Source: QPIN01 sp964535875 (lineage in GTDB: Bacteria > Pseudomonadota > Gammaproteobacteria > Methylococcales > Methylomonadaceae). From it: a stretch of DNA of 5,073 bases. Below are positions 1 to 5,073 of this stretch, one piece after another (position 1 is the stretch's first letter; every line of letters starts with the position of its first letter). The stretch is from positions 1 through 5,073 of the forward strand of contig CAZHUE010000210.1 in the NCBI GenBank assembly GCA_964535875.1, in the 5' to 3' direction. Made by a program: the position numbers and the translations under genes. The notes below the pieces were generated by a model, which was given only the letters and a program-made list of their open reading frames with translations, did no database searches and was not told the origin of the DNA.

Positions 1-423
1 GAATATTCTGAATTAGGCGATAGAAAAGAGAGTGGGTTAACAAGAGCAATTACTACATTAGATACAGTAAACGGTGGAACCGGTGCAGAAACTCACCCAG
101 GTGTGCTTCCTGGAAACTTACAGCAGAATGTAACAGTCAATATGTTAAGAGTGAGTGCTGCACCTAAATTAAAATTTATGCATGGTAGCAAACTACGTCC
201 TTGGATTATTCCTCTAGGTATTGATTTTAATATAATCAGCCCACCCTCTGATGCGGTAACAGTATTGAACACGGGTATGCAGTTTGGTGCTGGTGTTGAG
301 TATGAATTGTTCCGAGGTATTGTTGCTGGTCTTGATGGCCGTTATCATTGGACGCCGGATGATGTTGATGGCGTAGATACTGACGGATTTACACTTGGTG
401 GTTCTGTCGGTTTTCGTTTCTAA
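1..423 (+). CDS. Outer-membrane beta-barrel protein, C-terminal part (5' end outside the window)
   Basis: The reading frame is open from the first base, so the gene begins upstream and only its last 140 codons are present. A GTG at 103 is an internal valine codon, not a convincing start. The protein shows alternating polar/hydrophobic strands separated by short turns and Gly/Asp-rich loops, for example the stretch GAGVEYELF followed by GIVAGLDGRYHW. It ends in GGSVGFRF. A C-terminal strand finishing in phenylalanine is the classic signal read by the BAM machinery for insertion into the outer membrane. Family knowledge suggests a small OmpA/OmpW-like or porin-like barrel of the type collected under 'outer membrane protein beta-barrel domain'. 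The exact family and any ligand cannot be decided from this part. It is followed by its own terminator and is probably a separate transcription unit from the transporter genes downstream. Confidence 0.8.
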   Translation, partial: EYSELGDRKESGLTRAITTLDTVNGGTGAETHPGVLPGNLQQNVTVNMLRVSAAPKLKFMHGSKLRPWIIPLGIDFNIISPPSDAVTVLNTGMQFGAGVEYELFRGIVAGLDGRYHWTPDDVDGVDTDGFTLGGSVGFRF

Positions 424-444
424 GTTAAATAAACTTAATGAAAC

Positions 445-478
445 AAAAAAAGGAAGGCGAAAGCCTTCCTTTTTTTTT
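445..478 (+). terminator. Rho-independent terminator after the outer-membrane protein gene
   Basis: A perfect 8-bp stem, AGGAAGGC (451-458) with GCCTTCCT (463-470), closes a GAAA tetraloop (459-462) and is followed by eight T residues (471-478). Six A residues upstream (445-450) can pair with the T tract and lengthen the stem. It lies about 20 bases after the stop codon. The A tract also gives a T tract on the opposite strand, so it could stop transcription from both sides. It separates the barrel gene from the transporter cluster. Confidence 0.95.
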
Positions 479-522
479 GGAAAAAATTCTGTGCATTTGA
501 AATAGACTAAATTAGATGCTAA

Positions 523-552
523 TTACCCACTTAGCTTAGTGAGTTGTATAAT
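523..552 (+). promoter_or_regulatory. Candidate sigma-70 promoter for the transporter cluster
   Basis: A perfect TATAAT box lies at 547-552. The best -35 match is TTACCC at 523-528 (three of six consensus positions) with an 18-base spacer. Transcription would start near 559, giving a leader of about 38 bases before the TTG start at 597. The site sits just downstream of a strong terminator and just upstream of the first transporter gene, where a promoter is expected. The weak -35 suggests moderate or activator-dependent strength. An inverted repeat, AATTAG (510-515) and CTAATT (519-524), overlaps the upstream edge and could be a regulator site, but that is speculative. Confidence 0.45.
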
Positions 553-584
553 TATTAATAAGTGATTTAAATTGAGTAAGTTTT

Positions 585-590
585 ACGGAG
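585..590 (+). promoter_or_regulatory. Ribosome binding site that supports the TTG start at 597
   Basis: ACGGAG lies six bases before the TTG at 597. A nearby ATG at 592 is in another frame and meets a stop after two codons. The next in-frame ATG (codon 13 of the protein) would cut off most of the signal peptide. The TTG start is therefore the only one that gives both correct spacing and a complete lipoprotein signal. Confidence 0.75.
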
Positions 591-596
591 TATGTT

Positions 597-1610
597 TTGA
601 AAAGACAATTCAACTATTTTTTAATACTCAGTATGAGTGTGTTGTTGAACGCTTGTAGTTTAGCTTATAAAAGTACAGGGGATGTTTTGATCGGTTATGC
701 AGAGGATCAAGGAGTTTCTTATATATTGGCATCTGATGATGTTGGGCTAGCATGTTCAATGGTAGAAGCTTTCACCCCTTTTTTATTAAGTTTTTCCGGT
801 GTGACAACACCGCCTGATCAGCTTGCTATTCTATTTTATTTACTAGCTGGTAACTGTGTTGAATTTGATGCATGGGAAGAAGAACTCCGATATCTTCGTG
901 CAATATATGCAAAAAAACCTATTGAAGCAAAGGATGCACGTATTGCACAGCAACGACTTCTTGTTCAGGCTGCACGCAGACAGTTGAAGGGTTATCACTA
1001 TCTTGCTTTAGCTATTGCTGAACCGGGGGCTGAATGCCCTGTGTTCTCTTCTGAAAATGATGAACTATACTGGCTAATTGGTCTTTTGGATGGAGTGCAG
1101 GCTGTTATGAATGATATAGCAGCTGGTGGAAGTGTTGAGGTTCCTATGGGTATTGCATCAAAAGTTAGTCGTGGTGCTGCATGTCTGGAAAATGAAAAAT
1201 GGTGGGGGACACCTGACGCAATTCAGGCTGCAATAGGGATGACAATTCCAGGTAGTCAACCTGTTGATAGAGATTCTGAGCAAGTTTTAGCGAATTCATT
1301 AAAAATTGGTTTGCAGAAAGGAATTGGTCTTCCCCATGTTTTAGCGGCACAAGTGTACTTGGGGCAAGGTGAAATAGAGAAAGTTAAAAAAGTTATTCGT
1401 AGCCATTATTCCGAGATGACGATGAATACGATAGAAAATCAAAAGTTTAAAATACTCAACGAAGTTTCTAATCTACAACTACAGGCAATTTCTGATCGTC
1501 TGTGGACCGCGGCAACTGGGGCGCGAACCCCGATAGGAAAAATTGGAGCTTTTTGGAATGACTCAGAGAAAGCTGTTGAAACGATAGATATTGATGAGAT
1601 ACTTCAGTGA
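597..1610 (+). CDS. TatT-like TRAP transporter-associated lipoprotein
   Basis: This predicted lipoprotein of 337 residues has a basic N-terminus (KR at 2-3), a hydrophobic core, and a lipobox LNAC ending at Cys20. Serine, not aspartate, follows the cysteine, which favours outer-membrane sorting facing the periplasm. The mature part is mostly helical. It includes a long charged helical pair around residues 88-140 (EEELRYLRAIYAKKP, RIAQQRLLVQAARRQLKGYHYLALAI) and a TPR-like helix pair around 228-270. Four cysteines besides the lipidated one (53, 87, 147, 196) could form disulfides. Length, lipidation, helical content and position directly before a TRAP binding protein fit the TatT family, whose T. 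pallidum member Tp0956 is a trimeric TPR protein that associates with its binding protein TatP. The assignment rests on overall architecture and context more than on a sharp motif. The likely role is docking with the binding protein and possibly handling its ligand. An uncharacterised lipoprotein of another family is the alternative. Confidence 0.72.
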   Translation: MKRQFNYFLILSMSVLLNACSLAYKSTGDVLIGYAEDQGVSYILASDDVGLACSMVEAFTPFLLSFSGVTTPPDQLAILFYLLAGNCVEFDAWEEELRYLRAIYAKKPIEAKDARIAQQRLLVQAARRQLKGYHYLALAIAEPGAECPVFSSENDELYWLIGLLDGVQAVMNDIAAGGSVEVPMGIASKVSRGAACLENEKWWGTPDAIQAAIGMTIPGSQPVDRDSEQVLANSLKIGLQKGIGLPHVLAAQVYLGQGEIEKVKKVIRSHYSEMTMNTIENQKFKILNEVSNLQLQAISDRLWTAATGARTPIGKIGAFWNDSEKAVETIDIDEILQ

Positions 1611-1630
1611 GTAAAAATAAAAGTCATGTT

Positions 1631-1717
1631 AACTGATATGTTTCAAGCTGACCTTTTAAAAATGATGGTACAACGTGGTGAAACCTGACATATACTAAGC
1701 ATTCAACTGATTTGTTT
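1631..1717 (+). repeat. Near-identical 13-base direct repeats in the gap before the binding-protein gene
   Basis: AACTGATATGTTT (1631-1643) and AACTGATTTGTTT (1705-1717) match at 12 of 13 positions and start 74 bases apart, about seven helical turns. They lie in the 146-base gap between the lipoprotein and binding-protein genes. They could be paired regulator sites or chance similarity in AT-rich DNA. No further copy was noticed in the window. Confidence 0.4.
1691..1696 (+). promoter_or_regulatory. Possible weak internal promoter (-10 box) before the binding-protein gene
   Basis: TATACT differs from the -10 consensus at one position. No good -35 box is found at 16-18 bases upstream, the best being GGTACA at 1667-1672 with three matches. 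If used, it would give the binding protein extra transcripts independent of the lipoprotein, as is often needed because binding proteins are required in excess over the permease. The call is weak. Confidence 0.22.
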
Positions 1718-1727
1718 AGGTTGAAGC
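1699..1727 (+). other. Intergenic hairpin in the leader of the binding-protein gene
   Basis: GC(A)TTCAAC (1699-1707) can pair with GTTGAAGC (1720-1727), giving eight base pairs with one bulged A and a 12-base loop (1708-1719). No T tract follows, so it is not a terminator. It lies 15 bases before the ribosome binding site and 29 bases before the start codon. It could act as an mRNA-stabilising or processing element that raises binding-protein output relative to the lipoprotein, but this is inference. Confidence 0.35.
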
Positions 1728-1741
1728 ATCTTACTTAGAGT

Positions 1742-1749
1742 AAAGAGGA
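1742..1749 (+). promoter_or_regulatory. Strong ribosome binding site for the binding-protein gene
   Basis: AAAGAGGA lies seven bases before the ATG at 1757. It is the best Shine-Dalgarno sequence in the cluster. The permease start at 2816 has only a poor purine stretch (AGAAAG), so the binding protein is probably translated more strongly than the permease, as expected for a TRAP system. Confidence 0.7.
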
Positions 1750-1756
1750 TTATACG

Positions 1757-2770
1757 ATGGTCTTATACAAAAGTTTCTTATCCAAAATAATTATTACTTT
1801 TTTTTTGATAGCTACTTGCAATACGATTCTCGCTGCATCTAAAAAAATGTGTGTTTTTGACTTATTAGGTGCAAACGGACCTACCTTTTCTCAGATGAAA
1901 GACTATAAAACTGCTGCACTTGCCTGGGGTGTAGAGTTGGAACTGAAACCTTACACGAGTGAACGTGTAGCTGCTGAAGATTTTAAATCTGGTCTTTGTG
2001 ATGCAGTGAGCTTTACTGGTATTCGAGCGCGGCAATTTAATTCTTTTACCGGTAGCCTGGATGCGATTGGTGCTTTACCAACATACGAACACTTAAAGTC
2101 AGTTATTACTACTATTAGTGGTAAGAAAGCAGCTAAGCTGATGCAATCAGAACCTTATGAAGTTGTAGGAGTTTTTCCTGGCGGGGCTGCTTATATGTTT
2201 GTTAATGACAGAAGCATTGATACGGTAGGAGAATTGGCGGGCAAACGTATTGCTATTTTGGATTCTGATCCTGCTCAAGTTGAAATGGTTATGTTTGTTG
2301 GTGCTTCGCCTGTTGGCACTTCAATAGCTAATATGTATAGTAAATTCAATAATGGTTCTGTTGATGTAACGTATGGCCCTGGAATAGTTTATGAAGCAAT
2401 GGAACTTTATAAAGGACTTGAGCCTAAGGGTGGAGTTATTCAATTTCCATTGGTACAGCTGACTATGCAAATACTCATTCGAAAATCTAAATTTCCAGAA
2501 GGGTATGGACAAAAATCCAGGGACTTTGCCTTGAGTCAGTTTGATCATGGAGTAGAATCAGTCAAAAGATATGATAGTAAAATCCCGGATAAATTGTGGA
2601 TCCCTATACCTGAGGCGGATAAATTAGGTTATCTTGAGGTGTTCAGACAGTCCCGAATCAGACTACGAGATAAAGGTATTTATAACGATAAGATGTTAAA
2701 ACTTATGAGAATGTTGCGCTGTAAAAAAGATTCTTATCAGGCTGAGTGTACAGCAGCAGACAAAGAGTAA
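1757..2770 (+). CDS. TRAP-type periplasmic solute-binding protein, AdeT1/2-like
   Basis: This protein of 337 residues has a Sec signal peptide: Lys5 and Lys10, a hydrophobic core at 11-25, and likely cleavage near Ala26 or Ala27. The upstream cysteine (Cys21) is preceded by Thr and does not make a good lipobox. The mature protein starts with CVFDLLGANG and contains a variable first lobe with ERVAAEDFKSGLCDAV and RQFNSFTGSLDA, typical as I recall of the AdeT1/2 'putative solute-binding protein' family. Residues 157-208 align with the DctP core: VGELAGKRIAI, then GASPV, then the SVDV and YGP turn, parallel to the usual LKGLKIRV, GA-PV, VVDG and ENP. The arginine of the usual 'KIRV' is alanine here (Ala166). 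Cys32/Cys81 and Cys322/Cys331 could form disulfides. It should capture a ligand in the periplasm and deliver it to the permease encoded 45 bases downstream. AdeT has been labelled an aminoglycoside efflux component, but the sequence argues for an uptake binding protein. Confidence 0.85.
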   Translation: MVLYKSFLSKIIITFFLIATCNTILAASKKMCVFDLLGANGPTFSQMKDYKTAALAWGVELELKPYTSERVAAEDFKSGLCDAVSFTGIRARQFNSFTGSLDAIGALPTYEHLKSVITTISGKKAAKLMQSEPYEVVGVFPGGAAYMFVNDRSIDTVGELAGKRIAILDSDPAQVEMVMFVGASPVGTSIANMYSKFNNGSVDVTYGPGIVYEAMELYKGLEPKGGVIQFPLVQLTMQILIRKSKFPEGYGQKSRDFALSQFDHGVESVKRYDSKIPDKLWIPIPEADKLGYLEVFRQSRIRLRDKGIYNDKMLKLMRMLRCKKDSYQAECTAADKE

Positions 2771-2815
2771 ATTGATTCCATAATGTTGGTTTTATGATTA
2801 AGCAGAAAGCACACG

Positions 2816-4879
2816 ATGGTTTTGAAGGAAAGTATTAAATTTCGTAGTTGCCGAGAATGGTTTTCTACTTTGCCAGTTTTTTTACTTCTTCTAGTTGTCA
2901 TTATTGCCGGAAACGGTGAACAAATTCATGCCCGCCTTTTGAATGTAGGCGAACTGATGTGGCATGATTATTTCACGCTAAGAGCCGATATTCCAATTCC
3001 AGATTGCAACCCTGATCCTGATATTGCAGCTGAGTTGGAAAAGCTTGAAGCTGAAGTGGTCGGTATGGGAGAGTTAGAGGATTTATTTGATGTAGAACCT
3101 TTTGATCGTGATGCTACTCTTACATCATTGAAAAATACTCGGTTGTTGTGTATTAAAAAACATAGAGCGGTGCAACAAAACCAGGCAAGAATTACACCCT
3201 CTGTTGTCATTTTTCGTACTCTTGAAACCAGTGTTGCCAGAATCACTCTATTTGCTTTTGAAAAACAGCGCATGATATTGATACTGACTATTTTTATCTG
3301 CGCGGTTACTTGTACGATCAAGCAACACCACATCGCCTTTAAGCCGGTGATAACAATACAAGATCACTACATTTCCACAGTAGCCCAGTTACTGGGTAAT
3401 GCTATTATGTTCTTTTCAGCCTGGTTTTATAGACATAATATTTATAAATCAGCAACAAAAGTTGATCACCCTGAAGTTTATTTACTTCTGGTTTTGGGAT
3501 TTTCTGCTTTAAGTGCTGTTAGTCTTTATCAATTAATTAAACCTCTATATTTTCATGATTTTCACAAAGGAGGCAACAGCGTCCTGCATGCGATGTTGTC
3601 TATCCCCCTTTATATTTTTATGACTTTTTTTGTAGGAGGCTATTTTTTCCTGATTGAAGGACATCTGTCTGGTCCAGCAATATTTTTTAGTTTGTTATTC
3701 GATCAGGCGGGTTTGTTCCTTAATATAGGGCTATATATTTGGGTAGGGATGCTATTAAAGCGCACTCAATTAGGTGATCTTATTTTTAAAGTTTTTATAC
3801 CCTGGCGTATGTCGCCAGAATTATTGGCATTTGTTGCCATTATTGTGATGGCTGTACCAACTGCTTATACAGGTGCTTCGGGTATTATTATCATTGCCAT
3901 GGGGGCAATTGTTTATGAAGAATTACGCCGTGCAGGGGCGCGTAGGCAACTAGCTTTAGCCGCAACGGCAATGACAGGAAGTGCCGGGGTTGTGCTGCGG
4001 CCGTGTCTTTTGGTGGTATTGATAGCTGCTTTAAATAAAGAGGTAGTCACTGATCAACTTTTTAGCTGGGGCCTAAAAACTTTTATGACAACAGCCATGG
4101 TCTTTTTTATTTTTGCATTAATAACCAAGCGTGAAAAGATACATGTGGCTCCCGTTCAAGAGGCGTTTAAACCTTTTTTACGGACACTTATTCCATTATT
4201 ACCTTATGTATTAATTGTGTTACTCATCTTCTTGGCGTATTTCTTTTTACTTAATGTAACTATGGATGAATTTTCTGCTCCGGTAATACTGCCAGTTGTT
4301 ATTCTTGGGTTATTAGCTTACGAAAAATTATTTGTTAAGATAGTTCTGGTTGCAGCTCCAGAAAAACAGTCGCATAAATTTGAATATACAATAAGAATGG
4401 CTTCTTCCGAATCTAGTGTTCATATAGGTGCTTTGTTAATTTTAATGGGACTTTCTTTTGTTTTGGGCGGGGTTATAGAACGTTCGGGACTATTAGATAA
4501 CATACCAGAGACCTTTACATCTACCTGGGTGACATTGAGTTTTCTGATTATAGTTTTGGTTGGTATTGGGATGATTATGGATCCCTTTGGCGCAGTTGTT
4601 CTGGTTTCAGGTACTGTTGCACAAATTGCCTATAACAATGGAATCAATCCCGTGCATTTCTGGATGATTACTTTGGTCTCCTTTGAATTAGGATATCTTA
4701 CTCCACCTGTTGCACTCAATCACTTGCTGACTAGGCAGATGGTTGGTTACGAAGAGACTGCTAAGGCGTCATTAGAGGGTGATAATTTCTGGTATCGACA
4801 TGAAAAAATCTTATTACCTTTGGTGACAATGGGGACAACTTTGCTATTGGTGGCTGTTATTCCAATTTTATATACTTAG
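2816..4879 (+). CDS. TRAP transporter permease: DctM-type large subunit with fused small-subunit-like region and an extra N-terminal domain
   Basis: This 687-residue membrane protein is much longer than a usual DctM (about 425-430). An N-terminal hydrophobic segment (about 19-33) precedes a hydrophilic, acidic, probably periplasmic domain (about 34-150) with CNPDPD at 64-69, a charged helix at 70-90 and cysteines 64 and 112. Four hydrophobic segments follow (about 152-168, 187-205, 221-240, 256-280), probably the DctQ-like part. The DctM part runs from about 287 to the end. Its first repeat has the hairpin TGASG (352-356) and EELRRAGARRQLALAATAMTGSAG, and its second has MDP (588-590), NPVHF (611-615) and GYLTPPVALN (626-635). 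These match the DctM signature for ion and substrate movement. The usual IPPS of the first repeat is LRPC here (394-397). It would import substrate in the cytoplasmic membrane using the ion gradient and the upstream binding protein. ATG at 2816 is the only upstream-most start, as TGA at 2795 closes the frame. The ribosome binding site is weak, suggesting low or coupled translation. Topology of the fused region is uncertain. Confidence 0.87.
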   Translation: MVLKESIKFRSCREWFSTLPVFLLLLVVIIAGNGEQIHARLLNVGELMWHDYFTLRADIPIPDCNPDPDIAAELEKLEAEVVGMGELEDLFDVEPFDRDATLTSLKNTRLLCIKKHRAVQQNQARITPSVVIFRTLETSVARITLFAFEKQRMILILTIFICAVTCTIKQHHIAFKPVITIQDHYISTVAQLLGNAIMFFSAWFYRHNIYKSATKVDHPEVYLLLVLGFSALSAVSLYQLIKPLYFHDFHKGGNSVLHAMLSIPLYIFMTFFVGGYFFLIEGHLSGPAIFFSLLFDQAGLFLNIGLYIWVGMLLKRTQLGDLIFKVFIPWRMSPELLAFVAIIVMAVPTAYTGASGIIIIAMGAIVYEELRRAGARRQLALAATAMTGSAGVVLRPCLLVVLIAALNKEVVTDQLFSWGLKTFMTTAMVFFIFALITKREKIHVAPVQEAFKPFLRTLIPLLPYVLIVLLIFLAYFFLLNVTMDEFSAPVILPVVILGLLAYEKLFVKIVLVAAPEKQSHKFEYTIRMASSESSVHIGALLILMGLSFVLGGVIERSGLLDNIPETFTSTWVTLSFLIIVLVGIGMIMDPFGAVVLVSGTVAQIAYNNGINPVHFWMITLVSFELGYLTPPVALNHLLTRQMVGYEETAKASLEGDNFWYRHEKILLPLVTMGTTLLLVAVIPILYT

Positions 4880-4915
4880 AGCTTCTTGCAAAACGGCACA
4901 AAGCGAGTGAATTTC

Positions 4916-4930
4916 TAGCTTGAATAGCTA
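4916..4930. repeat. Short palindrome downstream of the permease gene
   Basis: TAGCT (4916-4920) and AGCTA (4926-4930) surround the five bases TGAAT. With only five pairs and no T tract on either side, it is too weak for a factor-independent terminator. It may mark the end region of the transcript, or nothing. Confidence 0.3.
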
Positions 4931-4939
4931 AAATTTAAA

Positions 4940-5007
4940 AACTTACTCATAAATGATAAAATAGAAATCGACTAAAAATTCTAAAAGCATCAATAAATGA
5001 GTAAGTT
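4940..5007. repeat. Perfect 11-bp inverted repeat in the non-coding tail
   Basis: AACTTACTCAT (4940-4950) is the exact reverse complement of ATGAGTAAGTT (4997-5007), with 46 AT-rich bases between. An 11-bp perfect pair at this spacing is more than expected by chance locally. It lies between the permease stop and a probable promoter at the window's edge. It could be a regulator site pair, a small degraded mobile element, or a folded leader. No coding frame was found in it. Confidence 0.6.
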
Positions 5008-5027
5008 ACACAGCAGATTAGTAACTT
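5003..5027. repeat. Second hairpin overlapping the inverted repeat
   Basis: AAGTTAC (5003-5009) pairs perfectly with GTAACTT (5021-5027) around an 11-base loop. Its left arm overlaps the right arm of the 11-bp inverted repeat (4997-5007), so in RNA the two structures would exclude each other. No T tract follows. Confidence 0.4.
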
Positions 5028-5059
5028 CTCAATAACCAGGGGCAGATTAAAAAAAACAC

Positions 5060-5065
5060 TTGACA
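5060..5065 (+). promoter_or_regulatory. -35 box of a promoter cut by the window edge
   Basis: A perfect TTGACA follows an eight-A tract (5049-5056) that resembles an UP element, and is followed by a T-rich spacer. With a 17-base spacer the -10 box would fall at 5083-5088, outside the window. Consensus -35 boxes with upstream A tracts are common before tRNA, rRNA and other highly expressed genes, so such a gene may lie just beyond the edge. This cannot be confirmed here. Confidence 0.45.
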
Positions 5066-5073
5066 GTTTTTTA

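Larger units (their letters stand above)
597..4879 (+). other. Probable three-gene TPAT (TPR-associated TRAP transporter) operon
   Basis: Lipoprotein, binding protein and permease lie in this order on one strand with gaps of 146 and 45 bases and no terminator between them. A strong terminator stands before the set. No convincing terminator follows the permease within the window: the TAGCT/AGCTA hairpin at 4916-4930 lacks a T tract. The order matches the T. pallidum TatT-TatP-permease arrangement. No regulator gene is present. Confidence 0.7.

Noticed and set aside
103..423. GTG at 103 as the start of a complete 106-residue protein
   Set aside because: The frame is open to the window's first base with barrel-like sequence upstream, no ribosome binding site precedes the GTG, and the product would lack a signal peptide. 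It is a 5'-truncated gene.
1165..1350. Minus-strand open frame of 61 codons inside the lipoprotein gene
   Set aside because: It lies wholly inside a well-supported gene and shows no recognisable domain; it is a shadow frame.
1799..1819. Lipobox at Cys21 of the binding protein
   Set aside because: The residue before the cysteine is Thr, and the hydrophobic core continues to an ordinary signal peptidase I site near Ala26/Ala27.
2321..2548. Minus-strand open frame of 75 codons inside the binding-protein gene
   Set aside because: It lies inside a gene with clear family features, and its product has no recognisable motif.
2968..3333. Minus-strand open frame of 121 codons opposite the permease N-terminus
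   Set aside because: The Ser-rich low-complexity product mirrors the acidic codons on the plus strand. The plus-strand frame is continuous with the DctM domain, so this is a shadow.
5049..5073. A-tract/T-tract hairpin (ACT-TGAC-AGT) as a terminator
   Set aside because: The stem would be almost all A-T with only one or two G-C pairs. The perfect TTGACA explains the sequence better as a promoter element.
1..5073. CRISPR array, tRNA or rRNA gene, phage or toxin-antitoxin genes
   Set aside because: No regularly spaced repeats, no recognisable cloverleaf or rRNA sequence, and no additional plausible small gene was found in the intergenic stretches.

Overview
The window reads as an AT-rich bacterial chromosome segment from a Gram-negative organism. 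It holds the C-terminal part of an outer-membrane beta-barrel protein, a lipoprotein with an outer-membrane-type sorting signal, and a periplasmic binding protein with a Sec signal peptide. The binding protein and permease resemble the AdeT-type solute-binding protein and partner TRAP permease found in gammaproteobacteria such as Acinetobacter and Marinobacter. A gammaproteobacterium is therefore the best guess, but the genus cannot be read from this sequence.

Layout. Positions 1-423 are the 3' end of an outer-membrane beta-barrel gene, closed by a strong intrinsic terminator (445-478). A candidate promoter (523-552) then opens a three-gene, same-strand cluster that runs to 4879. Its genes are a TatT-like TRAP-associated lipoprotein (597-1610, TTG start), a periplasmic solute-binding protein of the AdeT1/2 type (1757-2770), and a large membrane permease with a DctM-type C-terminal half and an extended N-terminus (2816-4879). 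The last 194 bases are non-coding and AT-rich. They contain inverted repeats, and at the very edge a perfect TTGACA -35 box behind an A-tract, probably the start of a promoter for a gene outside the window.

How the genes work together. TRAP transporters use a periplasmic binding protein and an ion-gradient-driven QM membrane complex. The extra TPR-like lipoprotein makes this a TPAT (tetratricopeptide repeat-protein-associated TRAP transporter), a class first described from Treponema pallidum (TatT/TatP). The expected arrangement is a lipoprotein that docks onto the binding protein, possibly passing a ligand to it, and a binding protein that delivers the ligand to the fused QM permease for uptake. 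The substrate cannot be read from the sequence. Loss of the usual carboxylate-binding arginine in the binding protein argues against an ordinary C4-dicarboxylate or sialic-acid type ligand.

The cluster looks like a recognisable but poorly characterised transporter type rather than an entirely new system. Its unusual parts are the permease's N-terminal extracytoplasmic domain, the altered DctM motif, the altered ligand site in the binding protein, and the paired cysteines in all three extracytoplasmic parts.
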